Assembly (NCBI GenBank): GCA_023230925.1
Contig: JALNWK010000032.1
Span: 1 to 32,712 of the forward strand
Source: Limnochordia bacterium
GTDB taxonomy: Bacteria; Bacillota; Limnochordia; DUMW01
Direction of reading: 5' to 3'
DNA length: 32,712 bases
Of this stretch, positions 24,287 to 32,600 are shown piece by piece. The translations under genes were made by a program, and so were the position numbers. The number at the start of each line of letters is the position of its first letter. The first letter of the stretch is position 1. Under the pieces are notes generated by a model, which saw only the letters and a program-made list of their open reading frames with translations, was not told where the DNA came from and did not search any database.

Positions 24287-25931
24287 GCGGATCATCTCCT
24301 TATCCGGGGTATTGCTCAATAATACCTGGGGTATATCCAAGATGAAGTATCAGTACTTCAAACGCAGGGAACGCTTCTGGGAACTACCTTTGATTGCTTT
24401 CTCTATTATCATCCTTTTAGTCATGTTTGCGTTGATGTCTGGGTTTTTGGCCCACTATTTATATGATCAATTTGCCCCCATTGGGCAGCAGCAGGTACTC
24501 CTTACCATGGGCCTTCTAGCTTGTCAGCTTGTGGTATTTGTGTTAGGGATCATCCTGGTGATCAGCACCTTCTACTTTGCAGACGATATGAAGATTCTTC
24601 TCCCTTTACCCTATCAGGCCTATGAAGTCATCGCTGCCAAATTCGGTGTAATCTTGGTTAATGAGTATCTGTCCTTGCTAGTGTTGCTTGCCCCGATTTT
24701 GTTGGTCTATGGGATCAAAGCCCAGGCTGGCTTTGCCTACGGGCTTTGTGCAATAATCGGTTTTCTGCTAGCACCATTACTACCTTTGGGTATCGCCTGC
24801 ATATTGGTGTTTCCGCTGATGCGGTTTGTAAATCTCAGTTCCCGCAAGGAGCTACTCACCTTCATCGGGGGGATCTTGCTGATTGGAGTCGTGCTTGTGT
24901 TCCAATACTTCGTCCAGACTCAGCCAGAGAATATTGACCAGCTTTTCCAGGTGTTACTAAGTGAAGATGGTTTGGCGGTATTAATTAGCAAGCGGTGGCC
25001 ACCTGGCCTATGGTTTACCCGAGCATTAACCAAAGCAGGAACGACGACGGGCCTTGGCGCGTTGTTGCTCTTTGCTACCATTAGTGTTGGGGCAATATTT
25101 CTTGCGGGTGGTATCGGTGAGTTGTCCTTCTATAAGGGCCTACTCAGGGGGATGGAAGCGGATCGGGGCAAACGCAAAAAAGCCAAAACCAACTATACCC
25201 CTCATACCGCCCTTTGGGCAGTGGCAATTAATGAAGGACGATTATTCTTTCGGAAAGCGGTGTATGTCCTAAACGGTCTTGCTGGACTTATTGTGCTCCC
25301 GATTATGCTGTTGTTTCCCTTGATATCCCAATCCAACGCGCTCTCAGGTCTGTTTGATGAATTAGCCGGTCCGATCCCTTTGATCGCCTATTTTGCTGGT
25401 CTTAGCTACAGCGTGATGCAGTCAGCATTGACTACTCTTCCTGCGACTACCTTCTCCCGGGAAGGGAAGGACCTAACGATCCTTAAGAGCTTACCGGTCC
25501 CCTTTGAAGCGATGTTTTTTGGGAAACTAGTATCAATTCAGGCTGTGATTCTACTCGGGTCATTGCCTGGCGTGGTTATCCTAGGGTATTTATTAGGTTC
25601 CATGGGCTATGCTTTGTTTGGTTTTGCGACAAGTGTTTTTGCTTCAACGGCCCTTAGCTGTAACTTGATGCTCTTGGATCTTAAGCGACCTTTCCTTGAT
25701 TGGACGGATCCACAGCAGGCAATCAAGTCTAATCTGAACGCTGTCATCGGCATGGCCTTTGTGTTTGGTGTGGCTGCTTTAGGATACATATTAGTCAAGC
25801 GGCTTCTCCTATTAGACATGTCCCCACACGGCATTATGGCCACATGCCTTGCTGTTTCCTTAGTGTGGTTTGGGGCGAGCTGTACTACGGTGCCTAGGTT
25901 TAAGTACCTTTGGTATGGACGCGAGCTCTGA
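24273..25931 (+). CDS. large ABC exporter permease
   Basis: This 552-aa membrane protein has about twelve helices in two halves, split by a basic loop near residues 290-310 (ADRGKRKKAKTNYTPH). The phrase STFYFADDMKILLPLPYQAYEVIAAKF is characteristic of large ABC-2-like exporter permeases of Bacillota; the second half has a related ILKSLPVPFEAMFFGKL. The ATG at 24273 was chosen because GGTGAT (24263-24268), complementary to the 3' end of 16S rRNA, lies just upstream. GTG 24264 and ATG 24267 are alternatives. It overlaps its ATPase gene by 14 bases. Confidence 0.8.
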   Translation: MARIKRIISLSGVLLNNTWGISKMKYQYFKRRERFWELPLIAFSIIILLVMFALMSGFLAHYLYDQFAPIGQQQVLLTMGLLACQLVVFVLGIILVISTFYFADDMKILLPLPYQAYEVIAAKFGVILVNEYLSLLVLLAPILLVYGIKAQAGFAYGLCAIIGFLLAPLLPLGIACILVFPLMRFVNLSSRKELLTFIGGILLIGVVLVFQYFVQTQPENIDQLFQVLLSEDGLAVLISKRWPPGLWFTRALTKAGTTTGLGALLLFATISVGAIFLAGGIGELSFYKGLLRGMEADRGKRKKAKTNYTPHTALWAVAINEGRLFFRKAVYVLNGLAGLIVLPIMLLFPLISQSNALSGLFDELAGPIPLIAYFAGLSYSVMQSALTTLPATTFSREGKDLTILKSLPVPFEAMFFGKLVSIQAVILLGSLPGVVILGYLLGSMGYALFGFATSVFASTALSCNLMLLDLKRPFLDWTDPQQAIKSNLNAVIGMAFVFGVAALGYILVKRLLLLDMSPHGIMATCLAVSLVWFGASCTTVPRFKYLWYGREL

Positions 25932-26043
25932 GGCTTTGTGGATTGAGTAGCGGCATGGTGTGGGCTTAGGCCGGCCGATCGAAGTATTACGGATTTAGCT
26001 GATGTCGCTTTCCATCGGCTTCTTCCTCAAATTGGTGCGCGCG
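25932..26043 (+). other. intergenic stretch with a weak terminator-like hairpin
   Basis: The 304 bases between the ABC operon and the G3P locus hold no gene. In the first part, AGCTGATG (25997-26004) and CATCGGCT (26013-26020) form an 8-bp stem with one wobble pair, followed by pyrimidine-rich TTCTTCCTC, a probable weak terminator for the ABC operon. GGCCGGCC near 25970 is a palindrome with no evident role. Confidence 0.45.
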
Positions 26044-26099
26044 GTTACTGTATCGACCAGTAACAGGATCTTGACATGTTGCTGGTCATATGGTAATTT
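26044..26099 (+). promoter_or_regulatory. promoter with operator-like repeats before the G3P dehydrogenase-like gene
   Basis: TTGACA (26071-26076) and TAATTT (26094-26099, preceded by TGG as extended -10) are 17 bases apart. GACCAGTAAC (26055-26064) and GTTGCTGGTC (26078-26087) are a 10-bp inverted repeat with one mismatch that brackets the -35 box. A third arm, GTTACTG (26044-26050), can pair perfectly with CAGTAAC (26058-26064). This looks like a repressor site over the promoter; the regulator is not in the window. Confidence 0.65.
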
Positions 26100-26149
26100 G
26101 TAAGCATAGTTTGATACGGTTCTCTGTATAAGTGACTGGAGAAATGGAG

Positions 26150-26201
26150 AAAAGTCCTTCTACTGAGGCGGATTACTCTGCCTTCGAAGAAGGACTTTTT
26201 T
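26150..26201 (+). terminator. leader terminator (probable attenuator) before the G3P dehydrogenase-like gene
   Basis: AAAAGTCCTTCT (26150-26161) and AGAAGGACTTTT (26188-26199) form a perfect 12-bp stem with a 26-base loop containing a small AGGC/GCCT helix, ending in a run of six T. It lies about 45 bases after the predicted start of transcription and 35 bases before the gene, the layout of an attenuator. B. subtilis glp genes are controlled at such leader terminators by the antiterminator GlpP; that GlpP acts here is inference. Confidence 0.75.
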
Positions 26202-26235
26202 GCTGTCTCTCTAGCCAACGTGGGAGGATTTTTTC

Positions 26236-28962
26236 ATGGCGGAAAATCATGATGTAACTGATGTTGTGATCATCGGTGGAGGTGTGGTGGGTGCCGCAAT
26301 TGCCCATGCCCTATCGAAGTATAAGGTTAGGACCACGTTAGTCGAAAAGAACATGGAGATCGGCTGGTCTACCACCAAGGCAAATAGTGGTATTGTCCAT
26401 GCTGGTTTTCATGATCCACTGGATACAAATAAGGGGCGCTTGTGCATAAAGGGTAATCGTATGTTTGAAGAGTTATGCGCCAAACTAGATGTACCCTTCA
26501 AACGCAATGGCATTCTTATGGTTGCTTTGGATTCCAATGATATCCCTGTACTGGAGCAGTACAGAAGACAGGGGATTCAAAACGGCCTACAGGACTTACG
26601 GATTTTGACTAAAGATGAGCTACTAACTCGGGAGCCAAACTTAAATCCTGATATTTTCTGTGGGTTGTATGCTCCCAATGGAGGTATTGTAAGTCCCTTT
26701 GAGTTAGCCATTGCTTTGTGCGAGGTAGCAGAGCAGAACGGGGTCCAGATCAGGACCGGTACTGAGGTACAAGCAATGGTGGAAAGTGGCGATGGGATCC
26801 AGGTCAAGACCAGCAAAGGGACAATACAGGCGCGGTATGTGGTCAATGCCGCAGGGCTTTGGGCAGATGCGGCCGCCCAAATGCTAGGTGATCACTCTAT
26901 CAGTATAAGGCCCCGGAAGGGCGAGGAGTATATCTTCGATAAGCGGGTGGGAGATCTGGTTACCAGTACGATTTTCCCAACCCCAAAGGCGAATTCCAAG
27001 GGAATTCTGGTTATTCCCACCGTTGGCGGCAATATTATGATCGGCCCCAATGCGGTGGAGGAACAAGGCAAGGATGATGTGGATACCACCCTGACCGGTT
27101 GGGAAGAAATCTACGAATTTGCCAAGCGATTGGTACCCAGACTACAGGCCCGGGATGTGATTACTAGTTTCTCAGGGATTCGTGCTGCCAGTGCTACTGG
27201 GGATTTTGTTATTGGACCCTCCCAGGCGTGTCCGCGTCTAGTCCATGCTGCAGGTACAGAGTCCCCTGGACTTACGGCTTCCTTGGCCATTGCCTTAGAT
27301 GTTCTTGCCTGTCTACAGGAGCTTGGTTTACGGATGGAACCCAATCCCCAGGCTATTGATCAAAGAGTGCCTATGCAGCGCTTCCATCAACTAACCAGAG
27401 AGGAACAAGCCCGGCTAATAGAGAAGGACCCAAGATTTGGACGGGTGGTGTGTCGATGTGAGACCATCACCGAAGGCGAGATTGTGGATGCGATCCGGCG
27501 TGGTGCGCGCACCGTTGATGGTGTTAAGTTTCGCACAAGAGCAGGGATGGGTCGTTGTCAAGGAGGTTTTTGCCAGCCTGTAATCATGGGGATACTGGCT
27601 AGGGAACTAGGCGTATCCGAGGTAGACATCACCAAGCATGCTCCCCAAAGCAAGATTCTTGTGGGTGAGGTTAACAAGGGCTTCGGAAAGACATGTCGTC
27701 GTGAACACAGCATCTCCTTAAACAAGAAAACTGGGGCAGTGGAGTACGATGTGGTGGTGATTGGTGGTGGTCCTGGAGGAATGGCGGCTGCTTTGGCCGC
27801 TAAAGGGGCCGGGGCAGGGAAGGTAGCCATCCTCGAACGGGCTGGGGAGCTTGGAGGAATCCTTAATCAGTGTATTCATAACGGATTTGGGCTCCATTGG
27901 TTTAAGGAGGAGCTTACAGGCCCTGAATATGCTACACGGTTTGTTCAGCAGGTGCAAAGGTCGGGGATTGATACTTATCTTAATACGATGGTGTTGGAGT
28001 TGACACCGCAACCGCGGATCACTGCCGTGTCATCGGACTATGGGCTTGTGGAGTTTACGGCAAGGAGCGTCGTTTTTGCTGCGGGCTGTCGGGAACGCAC
28101 TAGAGGGGCCATCAATATTCCCGGATTCCGACCCGCCGGTGTGCTCACCGCCGGAACGGCTCAACGCTACATTAACATCGAGGGGTTCATGCCCGGACGG
28201 GAAGTGGTGATTCTTGGATCCGGGGACATTGGGTTGATCATGGCGCGTAGACTAACCCTTGAAGGGGCCAAGGTCAAAGCCGTGATTGAGATCTTACCCT
28301 ATGCCGCTGGTCTTGCCCGCAATGTGGCCCAGTGCCTTGAAGACTTTCATATTCCCCTCTACCTAAGCTCTACGGTAATTAACATCCATGGACAGGAACG
28401 TATCAATGGAGTAACCATGGCCCAGGTTGATCCTGATCGCGCTGTTGTTTCAGGGACGGAGCGGTTTATCCCCTGTGATACCCTGCTGTTGTCGGTGGGA
28501 CTGATCCCCGAAAACGAGTTGACCGCAGCCGGTGGTGTCAAGCTGGATCCAAGGACAGGGGGACCTACGGTGGATGAATACCGCCATACCAGTATTCCTG
28601 GGGTTTATGCCTGTGGTAATGTGCTTCATGTCCACGATCTGGTAGATTACGTTAGTGAAGAAGGGGAGATTGCCGGTACTGCAGCAGCACTTGGCTATGG
28701 TTCCCATGAGGGAACGGAGATAGTACCCGGAAGGGGTGTTCGCTATGTGGTTCCCCATAGGTTATCCGCGGCTCAACCCTTTAATCTGTATCTACGGGTA
28801 GTGGAGCCCCAGGAGCGGGTAAGGCTGTTCATTGGAGACAAACAGGTTGTAAAACGAAATGTCAAGCCTAGTGAGATGCTGCGGATTGGCATTAGCGCCC
28901 AGGAGGCTGCAGAACTTAGGAGACTTAAACGGGTTGAGGTTAGATTGGAGGAAGCTCCATGA
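26236..28962 (+). CDS. fused GlpA-like and GlpB/NoxC-like flavoprotein
   Basis: This is a 908-aa fusion. Residues about 8-390 are a DAO-type FAD oxidoreductase like anaerobic G3P dehydrogenase GlpA (G14-x-G16-x2-G19; TTKANSGIVHAGFH). Residues 405-450 are a BFD-like 2Fe-2S domain with C406, C408, C441 and C446. Residues about 503-830 are a pyridine-nucleotide-disulfide-type oxidoreductase with a second FAD site (G510-x-G512-x2-G515), a nucleotide site G661-x-G663-x2-G666, and the family phrase ILNQCIHNGFGLHWF. A beta-rich tail follows. In Bacillota these are usually two adjacent genes with a DUF1667 gene. Likely role: oxidation of glycerol-3-phosphate to dihydroxyacetone phosphate, with electrons passed along the chain. 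GGGAGGA lies about 8 bases before the ATG. Confidence 0.88.
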   Translation: MAENHDVTDVVIIGGGVVGAAIAHALSKYKVRTTLVEKNMEIGWSTTKANSGIVHAGFHDPLDTNKGRLCIKGNRMFEELCAKLDVPFKRNGILMVALDSNDIPVLEQYRRQGIQNGLQDLRILTKDELLTREPNLNPDIFCGLYAPNGGIVSPFELAIALCEVAEQNGVQIRTGTEVQAMVESGDGIQVKTSKGTIQARYVVNAAGLWADAAAQMLGDHSISIRPRKGEEYIFDKRVGDLVTSTIFPTPKANSKGILVIPTVGGNIMIGPNAVEEQGKDDVDTTLTGWEEIYEFAKRLVPRLQARDVITSFSGIRAASATGDFVIGPSQACPRLVHAAGTESPGLTASLAIALDVLACLQELGLRMEPNPQAIDQRVPMQRFHQLTREEQARLIEKDPRFGRVVCRCETITEGEIVDAIRRGARTVDGVKFRTRAGMGRCQGGFCQPVIMGILARELGVSEVDITKHAPQSKILVGEVNKGFGKTCRREHSISLNKKTGAVEYDVVVIGGGPGGMAAALAAKGAGAGKVAILERAGELGGILNQCIHNGFGLHWFKEELTGPEYATRFVQQVQRSGIDTYLNTMVLELTPQPRITAVSSDYGLVEFTARSVVFAAGCRERTRGAINIPGFRPAGVLTAGTAQRYINIEGFMPGREVVILGSGDIGLIMARRLTLEGAKVKAVIEILPYAAGLARNVAQCLEDFHIPLYLSSTVINIHGQERINGVTMAQVDPDRAVVSGTERFIPCDTLLLSVGLIPENELTAAGGVKLDPRTGGPTVDEYRHTSIPGVYACGNVLHVHDLVDYVSEEGEIAGTAAALGYGSHEGTEIVPGRGVRYVVPHRLSAAQPFNLYLRVVEPQERVRLFIGDKQVVKRNVKPSEMLRIGISAQEAAELRRLKRVEVRLEEAP

Positions 28963-29330
28963 TCCAAGAAGCGATAAAAAAGGTATGTATTGTATGTCCT
29001 GTGGGATGTGAGCTTACCATCGTCCCAGGTGCAAAGGAAGAAGTGACCGGAAACCGGTGCAAACGGGGTCTGGAGTATGCGATCCGGGAAATGACGGATC
29101 CCCGGCGCGTATTGACTACCACCGTTGCGATTCGGAATGCTGCGGCACCGTTGCTGCCGGTACGAACTAAGGAGCCTATCCCCAAGGGGTTACTGGAGAA
29201 AGCGATGGAAGTACTGAATAAGATTGAAGTTACGGCACCAGTTCGCATGGGGGATATTGTGATAGAGGATTTACTTGGACTGGGGATCGATGTTGTGGCT
29301 TGTAAGGATATGGTCGCAGAAGAGGACTAA
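28959..29330 (+). CDS. DUF1667 protein, partner of the G3P dehydrogenase-like enzyme
   Basis: This 123-aa protein has C10-x2-C13-x3-C17 and C34 near the N-terminus, a pattern like the 4Fe-4S site of molybdopterin oxidoreductases (CPVGCELTIV, GNRCKRGLEYA). The phrase DPRRVLTTTV is also typical of DUF1667. Family members nearly always follow GlpA/GlpB-like genes, so it is probably a small iron-sulphur electron-transfer subunit; this is not proven. Overlaps the fusion gene by 4 bases with TTGGAGGAAG upstream. A long hairpin terminator follows. No glycerol kinase or GlpF gene is in the window. Confidence 0.88.
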   Translation: MIQEAIKKVCIVCPVGCELTIVPGAKEEVTGNRCKRGLEYAIREMTDPRRVLTTTVAIRNAAAPLLPVRTKEPIPKGLLEKAMEVLNKIEVTAPVRMGDIVIEDLLGLGIDVVACKDMVAEED

Positions 29331-29350
29331 TATAGTTTAGAACCGGTAGT

Positions 29351-29393
29351 CAAGGGGCAATAAAATGCATGAAGAGCATTTTATTGCCCCTTG
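29351..29393 (+). terminator. terminator of the G3P locus
   Basis: CAAGGGGCAATAAAATGC and its exact complement form an 18-bp stem with loop ATGAAGA; the bases after it (TTGTT) are T-rich but without a clean run. Confidence 0.85.
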
Positions 29394-29453
29394 TTGTTCA
29401 TCGAATCTGTGTTAAATGTTGTACTTTTAAAACAACAGAAGTATAGAACATGG

Positions 29454-29482
29454 TTCACTAAGCGGGTAATCTGGTCTATACT
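29454..29482 (+). promoter_or_regulatory. promoter of the ABC-TetR operon
   Basis: TTCACT (29454-29459) is followed after 17 bases by TATACT (29477-29482), with a second TATACT overlapping at 29482-29487. I see no clear palindrome for the TetR protein here. Confidence 0.6.
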
Positions 29483-29526
29483 ATACTTAAGGAGTTGTAG
29501 CTAGTACACATAAGGGGGCGGTAGTA

Positions 29527-30426
29527 TTGGATGTGATCAAGACCGTGGGTTTGACAAAGTACTACGGTAATGTGCGGGGCGCAGAAGACATTGATTTGGA
29601 AGTCCAGCAAGGGGAGATTTTTGGCTTTATTGGACCCAATGGTGCCGGCAAATCTACCACCATTCGCATGTTGATGCAGCTAATTTTTCCTACTAGGGGC
29701 AGCATGGAGCTGTTTGGCAAAACCCTTGGTCGGGATAATCCAAAGATCAGAGCACAGATAGGTTATCTGCCCGGAGAGGTTAACTACTACGACGAATTCA
29801 CCGGTATGCAGTTGCTTCAGTATGTAGCCAGAAATCACCCTAAGGTTGAGATGAAGGATATTGAGGAATGTGCCCAGTTGCTTCAGCTGGATCTTACTAA
29901 GCGAATTAGGTCTTACTCCCTGGGCAATAAGAAGAAGCTAGGGATTGTGCAGGCGTTGATGCACCATCCGAAGCTTTTGATTTTGGATGAGCCCACTTCG
30001 GGACTGGATCCCTTGATGCAAAGCCAGTTTTTCGAAATACTGAAAGAACGGAAGAAACAGGGCGTTACGGTCTTCTTCTCCACCCACGTATTGTCCGAGG
30101 TGGAGAAAATCTGTGATCGAGTAGCGATCATCAAAGATGGGTTTATCGTTCAGGTATCAAAGGTGGATGAGATTCCGGGTAGAAAGCAACGGGTGATCAA
30201 GGTTCAGTTTGGGGAAGAAGGAAACCTGATCGAGAAGTACGGGTTTGCTCAACTGGGAACGAGGATTGAATATGAGAACGGTTATCATATTATTCACACG
30301 GATCGGGAACTGCAACATATTCTGCAGAGTATCGCCGCCCACTCAATTCTGGATATTACCGTTTCTCGACCCAGTTTAGAAGAGTTGTTCATGGCCTTCT
30401 ACAGAAAGGATGAGCCTCATGTTTAA
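29527..30426 (+). CDS. ABC exporter ATP-binding protein
   Basis: This 299-aa ATPase has Walker A GPNGAGKST (about 37-45), signature YSLGNKKKLGIVQAL, Walker B LLILDEPTSGLDP and STHVLSEVE. About 80 C-terminal residues beyond the core (KQRVIKVQFGEEGNLIEKYG ... SRPSLEELFMAFYR) resemble the tail of drug- or sodium-export ATPases. Start is TTG with AAGGGGG 7 bases upstream; the neighbouring ATG is out of frame and stops at once. It overlaps the permease gene by 8 bases. Confidence 0.92.
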   Translation: MDVIKTVGLTKYYGNVRGAEDIDLEVQQGEIFGFIGPNGAGKSTTIRMLMQLIFPTRGSMELFGKTLGRDNPKIRAQIGYLPGEVNYYDEFTGMQLLQYVARNHPKVEMKDIEECAQLLQLDLTKRIRSYSLGNKKKLGIVQALMHHPKLLILDEPTSGLDPLMQSQFFEILKERKKQGVTVFFSTHVLSEVEKICDRVAIIKDGFIVQVSKVDEIPGRKQRVIKVQFGEEGNLIEKYGFAQLGTRIEYENGYHIIHTDRELQHILQSIAAHSILDITVSRPSLEELFMAFYRKDEPHV

Positions 30427-31222
30427 CCGCAACGTGTTCGTCAATGAGCTTAAGCTAAATCAGCGTGGCCTAATTGGATTCGGGATCGCCATGATCGCCA
30501 CGGTAGTGGTGTTTGCCGGGTTTACGAATCTGATCATCGATAACCAAGAACTGGCGGATCTTTTAGATAGCTATCCCCGGTCCTTGCTTGAGGCCTTCAA
30601 CTTTGATGTAGAGTCCTTCTCATCCTTTGAAGGGTGGATGGCTAGCGAGCCTTACATTTTCTATATGCTGCTTTTGGCTGTATTTGGTAGCTTGCAGGCC
30701 GCAAACAGTATCAGCAAGGAGTTAGACCATAAAACCGGGGAGTTCCTTTTCAGTCAACCAATCAGTCGTCGGGACTTATTCTACTCCAAGGTCGTTTCAG
30801 GATGGGCACAACTTACTTTGCTCTTCCTAATTTCTGTTGGTGTGGCACTATTGGTTGGTCATATTGTCGCCGATGTCCAGAATCCCTTGGGTTTGTTCTT
30901 GTTGTTCCTTGCAGGATACTTAGTATCCTTGGGGTTTGCCGGGATTGATTATTTGCTCACGTCTTTATTTGGTTCTAGCCGGACTGCCACTTCTATGGGG
31001 ATCGGCATTGTTTTGGGTTCTTTCTTGCTTGATGCGTTCTCTAAGGTGTCGGATCGGGTCAATTGGTTAGGGTATTTCAGTTTGTTTCATGTTTATGATG
31101 CCCGGGGGATCCTCCGTGACGTGCATTTACCGATGCTGCCAAGCCTATTGCTGATTGGGGTCTTCGTTATTGGCGTGTTAGCTGGGCAGCTCATCTTCTG
31201 CAGAAAGGACATTTTGTATTAG
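30419..31222 (+). CDS. ABC exporter permease, ABC-2 type
   Basis: This 267-aa membrane protein has about six helices: LIGFGIAMIATVVVFAGF, FYMLLLAVFGSLQAANSI, a helix in WAQLTLLFLISVGVALLVG, LGLFLLFLAGYLVSLGF, ATSMGIGIVLGSFLL and PSLLLIGVFVIGVLAGQLIF. The phrase KELDHKTGEFLFSQPISRRDLFYSKV is typical of ABC-2 permeases of lantibiotic or drug exporters. ATG 30419 was chosen because AAAGG lies 9 bases upstream; ATG 30410 abuts that site. It overlaps the ATPase gene, its partner. Confidence 0.87.
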   Translation: MFNRNVFVNELKLNQRGLIGFGIAMIATVVVFAGFTNLIIDNQELADLLDSYPRSLLEAFNFDVESFSSFEGWMASEPYIFYMLLLAVFGSLQAANSISKELDHKTGEFLFSQPISRRDLFYSKVVSGWAQLTLLFLISVGVALLVGHIVADVQNPLGLFLLFLAGYLVSLGFAGIDYLLTSLFGSSRTATSMGIGIVLGSFLLDAFSKVSDRVNWLGYFSLFHVYDARGILRDVHLPMLPSLLLIGVFVIGVLAGQLIFCRKDILY

Positions 31223-31232
31223 GGGTGTGCCT

Positions 31233-31811
31233 ATGGCCCAAAGTAAGTATGAGCAGATCCTAAATGCCGCCATGACACTATTTCTGTCTAGGGGAATCAG
31301 CAATGTGACGATGGACGATATTGCCGAGGCTGCCCCCGCCTCAAAAATGACGGTATATAGGTACTTCCAGAACAAGGAACGGCTGATTGAAGCATCAATG
31401 ATGCGGGCTCTGGAACAGGTTGAAGATGAGATCCAGGAGCTTATCGACCAAGCCCCGTCACCCCAGGCTGCCTTGGTACAAATTGCCCTTGAGCGGACGG
31501 CAACAATGAAGCTTTTTTCCGATGCGTTTATCCTGGATTTGACCCAAAACTATCCCAAACTGGTCGAGGTGATGCTGGACCACAATCGCAGGAGGATCCT
31601 TCCCCGGATTGAGGCCTTAATCTTTGCAGCCCAAGGACAGGGTCAGATCCGCAAAGGGCTTTCACCCCATGTGATTATGCTCTTTCTTGAAAGCATGAAG
31701 CTGTTCTTCGCTAGGTCCGGATGTCTAAAGGATACTGAGGATGCCGGAGTGATCTCTGGGCAGATTGTGCAAATTTTTCTCCATGGCATTCTCAGTAAAC
31801 CTCACACATAG
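31233..31811 (+). CDS. TetR-family transcription regulator
   Basis: This 192-aa regulator has a typical TetR N-terminal helix-turn-helix (about 5-50): YEQILNAAMTLFLSRGISNVTMDDIAEAAPASKMTVYRYFQNKERLIEA. The C-terminal helical domain would bind a ligand. AGGGG (31221-31225), overlapping the permease stop, is 7 bases before ATG 31233; GTG 31227 is too close. Being last in the ABC operon, it probably represses that operon. Its 3' end overlaps the broken dehydrogenase gene on the other strand by 10 bases. Confidence 0.93.
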   Translation: MAQSKYEQILNAAMTLFLSRGISNVTMDDIAEAAPASKMTVYRYFQNKERLIEASMMRALEQVEDEIQELIDQAPSPQAALVQIALERTATMKLFSDAFILDLTQNYPKLVEVMLDHNRRRILPRIEALIFAAQGQGQIRKGLSPHVIMLFLESMKLFFARSGCLKDTEDAGVISGQIVQIFLHGILSKPHT

Positions 31812-32600
31812 ATCATTTTTGTAGTCATTCCCCCATCGATGATCAAGTTCTGCCCAGTGATAAAACCCGCCTCGTCGGCGAGAAATAGGCATGCATTAGC
31901 GATATCAATAGGTTGACCGACTCTTCCTGCCGGGTGCTGGTGCTGGTCCTCCAAGGTGAGGTTTTCATACCCGCTTGTCTGGATCCAGACAAGACGTGGG
32001 TTAGGGTAGGGCTAGTAGGCCGCCCTTGGAGGCGCTGTAGCTCTCGGTAAAGGCCTCTGAGGCTAGGGCTCTAGTTGATGCAATATTAATAATGCATCCG
32101 CTTCCTTGCTGACGCATGAGCTTTGCGGCATGCTTAGCACATAAAAAGGGGTCCGTGAGATTAACCGCTAGGACTTCTTTCCACTGTGCAAGCGCAAGAA
32201 GACAAGGCTGCCCGTTTTTAGGGATCTTGTCCTCTTTGTGGAAAAACACCCCTGTTCCTCGTTCTGCCTCCCTATGAAAGACTGAGATTTAACGAGCTAG
32301 AACGAGATAGACTAACTTCATAGAGAGAGGGTGCTTGGTGAAACCGATGGCCGCGTTGTTAATCAGAACATCTATGCGCTGCCAGCGAGCTTGGATTTGC
32401 TCTACCATTTTCTCTACGCTATCCTCATTGCGCACAGCGGTGTGTATAAACACGGCCTTGCCCCCTTCGGCCGTGATCGTATTTTCTGCTTCCTGGCCGG
32501 TGGTGGGGTTGTTCTCAGCAATCACAACTCGGTATCCCCGTTGAGCGAAGTATTGGGCAATCCCAAGTCCAATACCTCTGCCGGCACCGGTGGGGCGTAT
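31802..32600 (-). pseudogene. broken short-chain dehydrogenase/reductase gene
   Basis: Pieces of one SDR protein lie in order on the minus strand in different frames. First, PTGAGRGIGLGIAQYFAQRGYRVVIAENN (nucleotide-binding site, from about 32592) runs to RIDVLINNAAIGFTKHPLSM (to about 32330), then stops at once. A non-homologous stretch of about 120 bases follows. The frame then resumes with LAQWKEVLAVNLTDPFLCAKHAAKLMRQQGSGCIINIAS and YSASKGGLLAL, keeping the catalytic Tyr-x3-Lys. About 15-18 residues are missing near 32000, then the C-terminal piece continues WIQTSGYENLTLEDQ ... GFITGQNLIIDGGMTTKMIYV in another frame. There is a stop just before the first piece. With at least three lesions it cannot make an enzyme. 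Confidence 0.88.
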
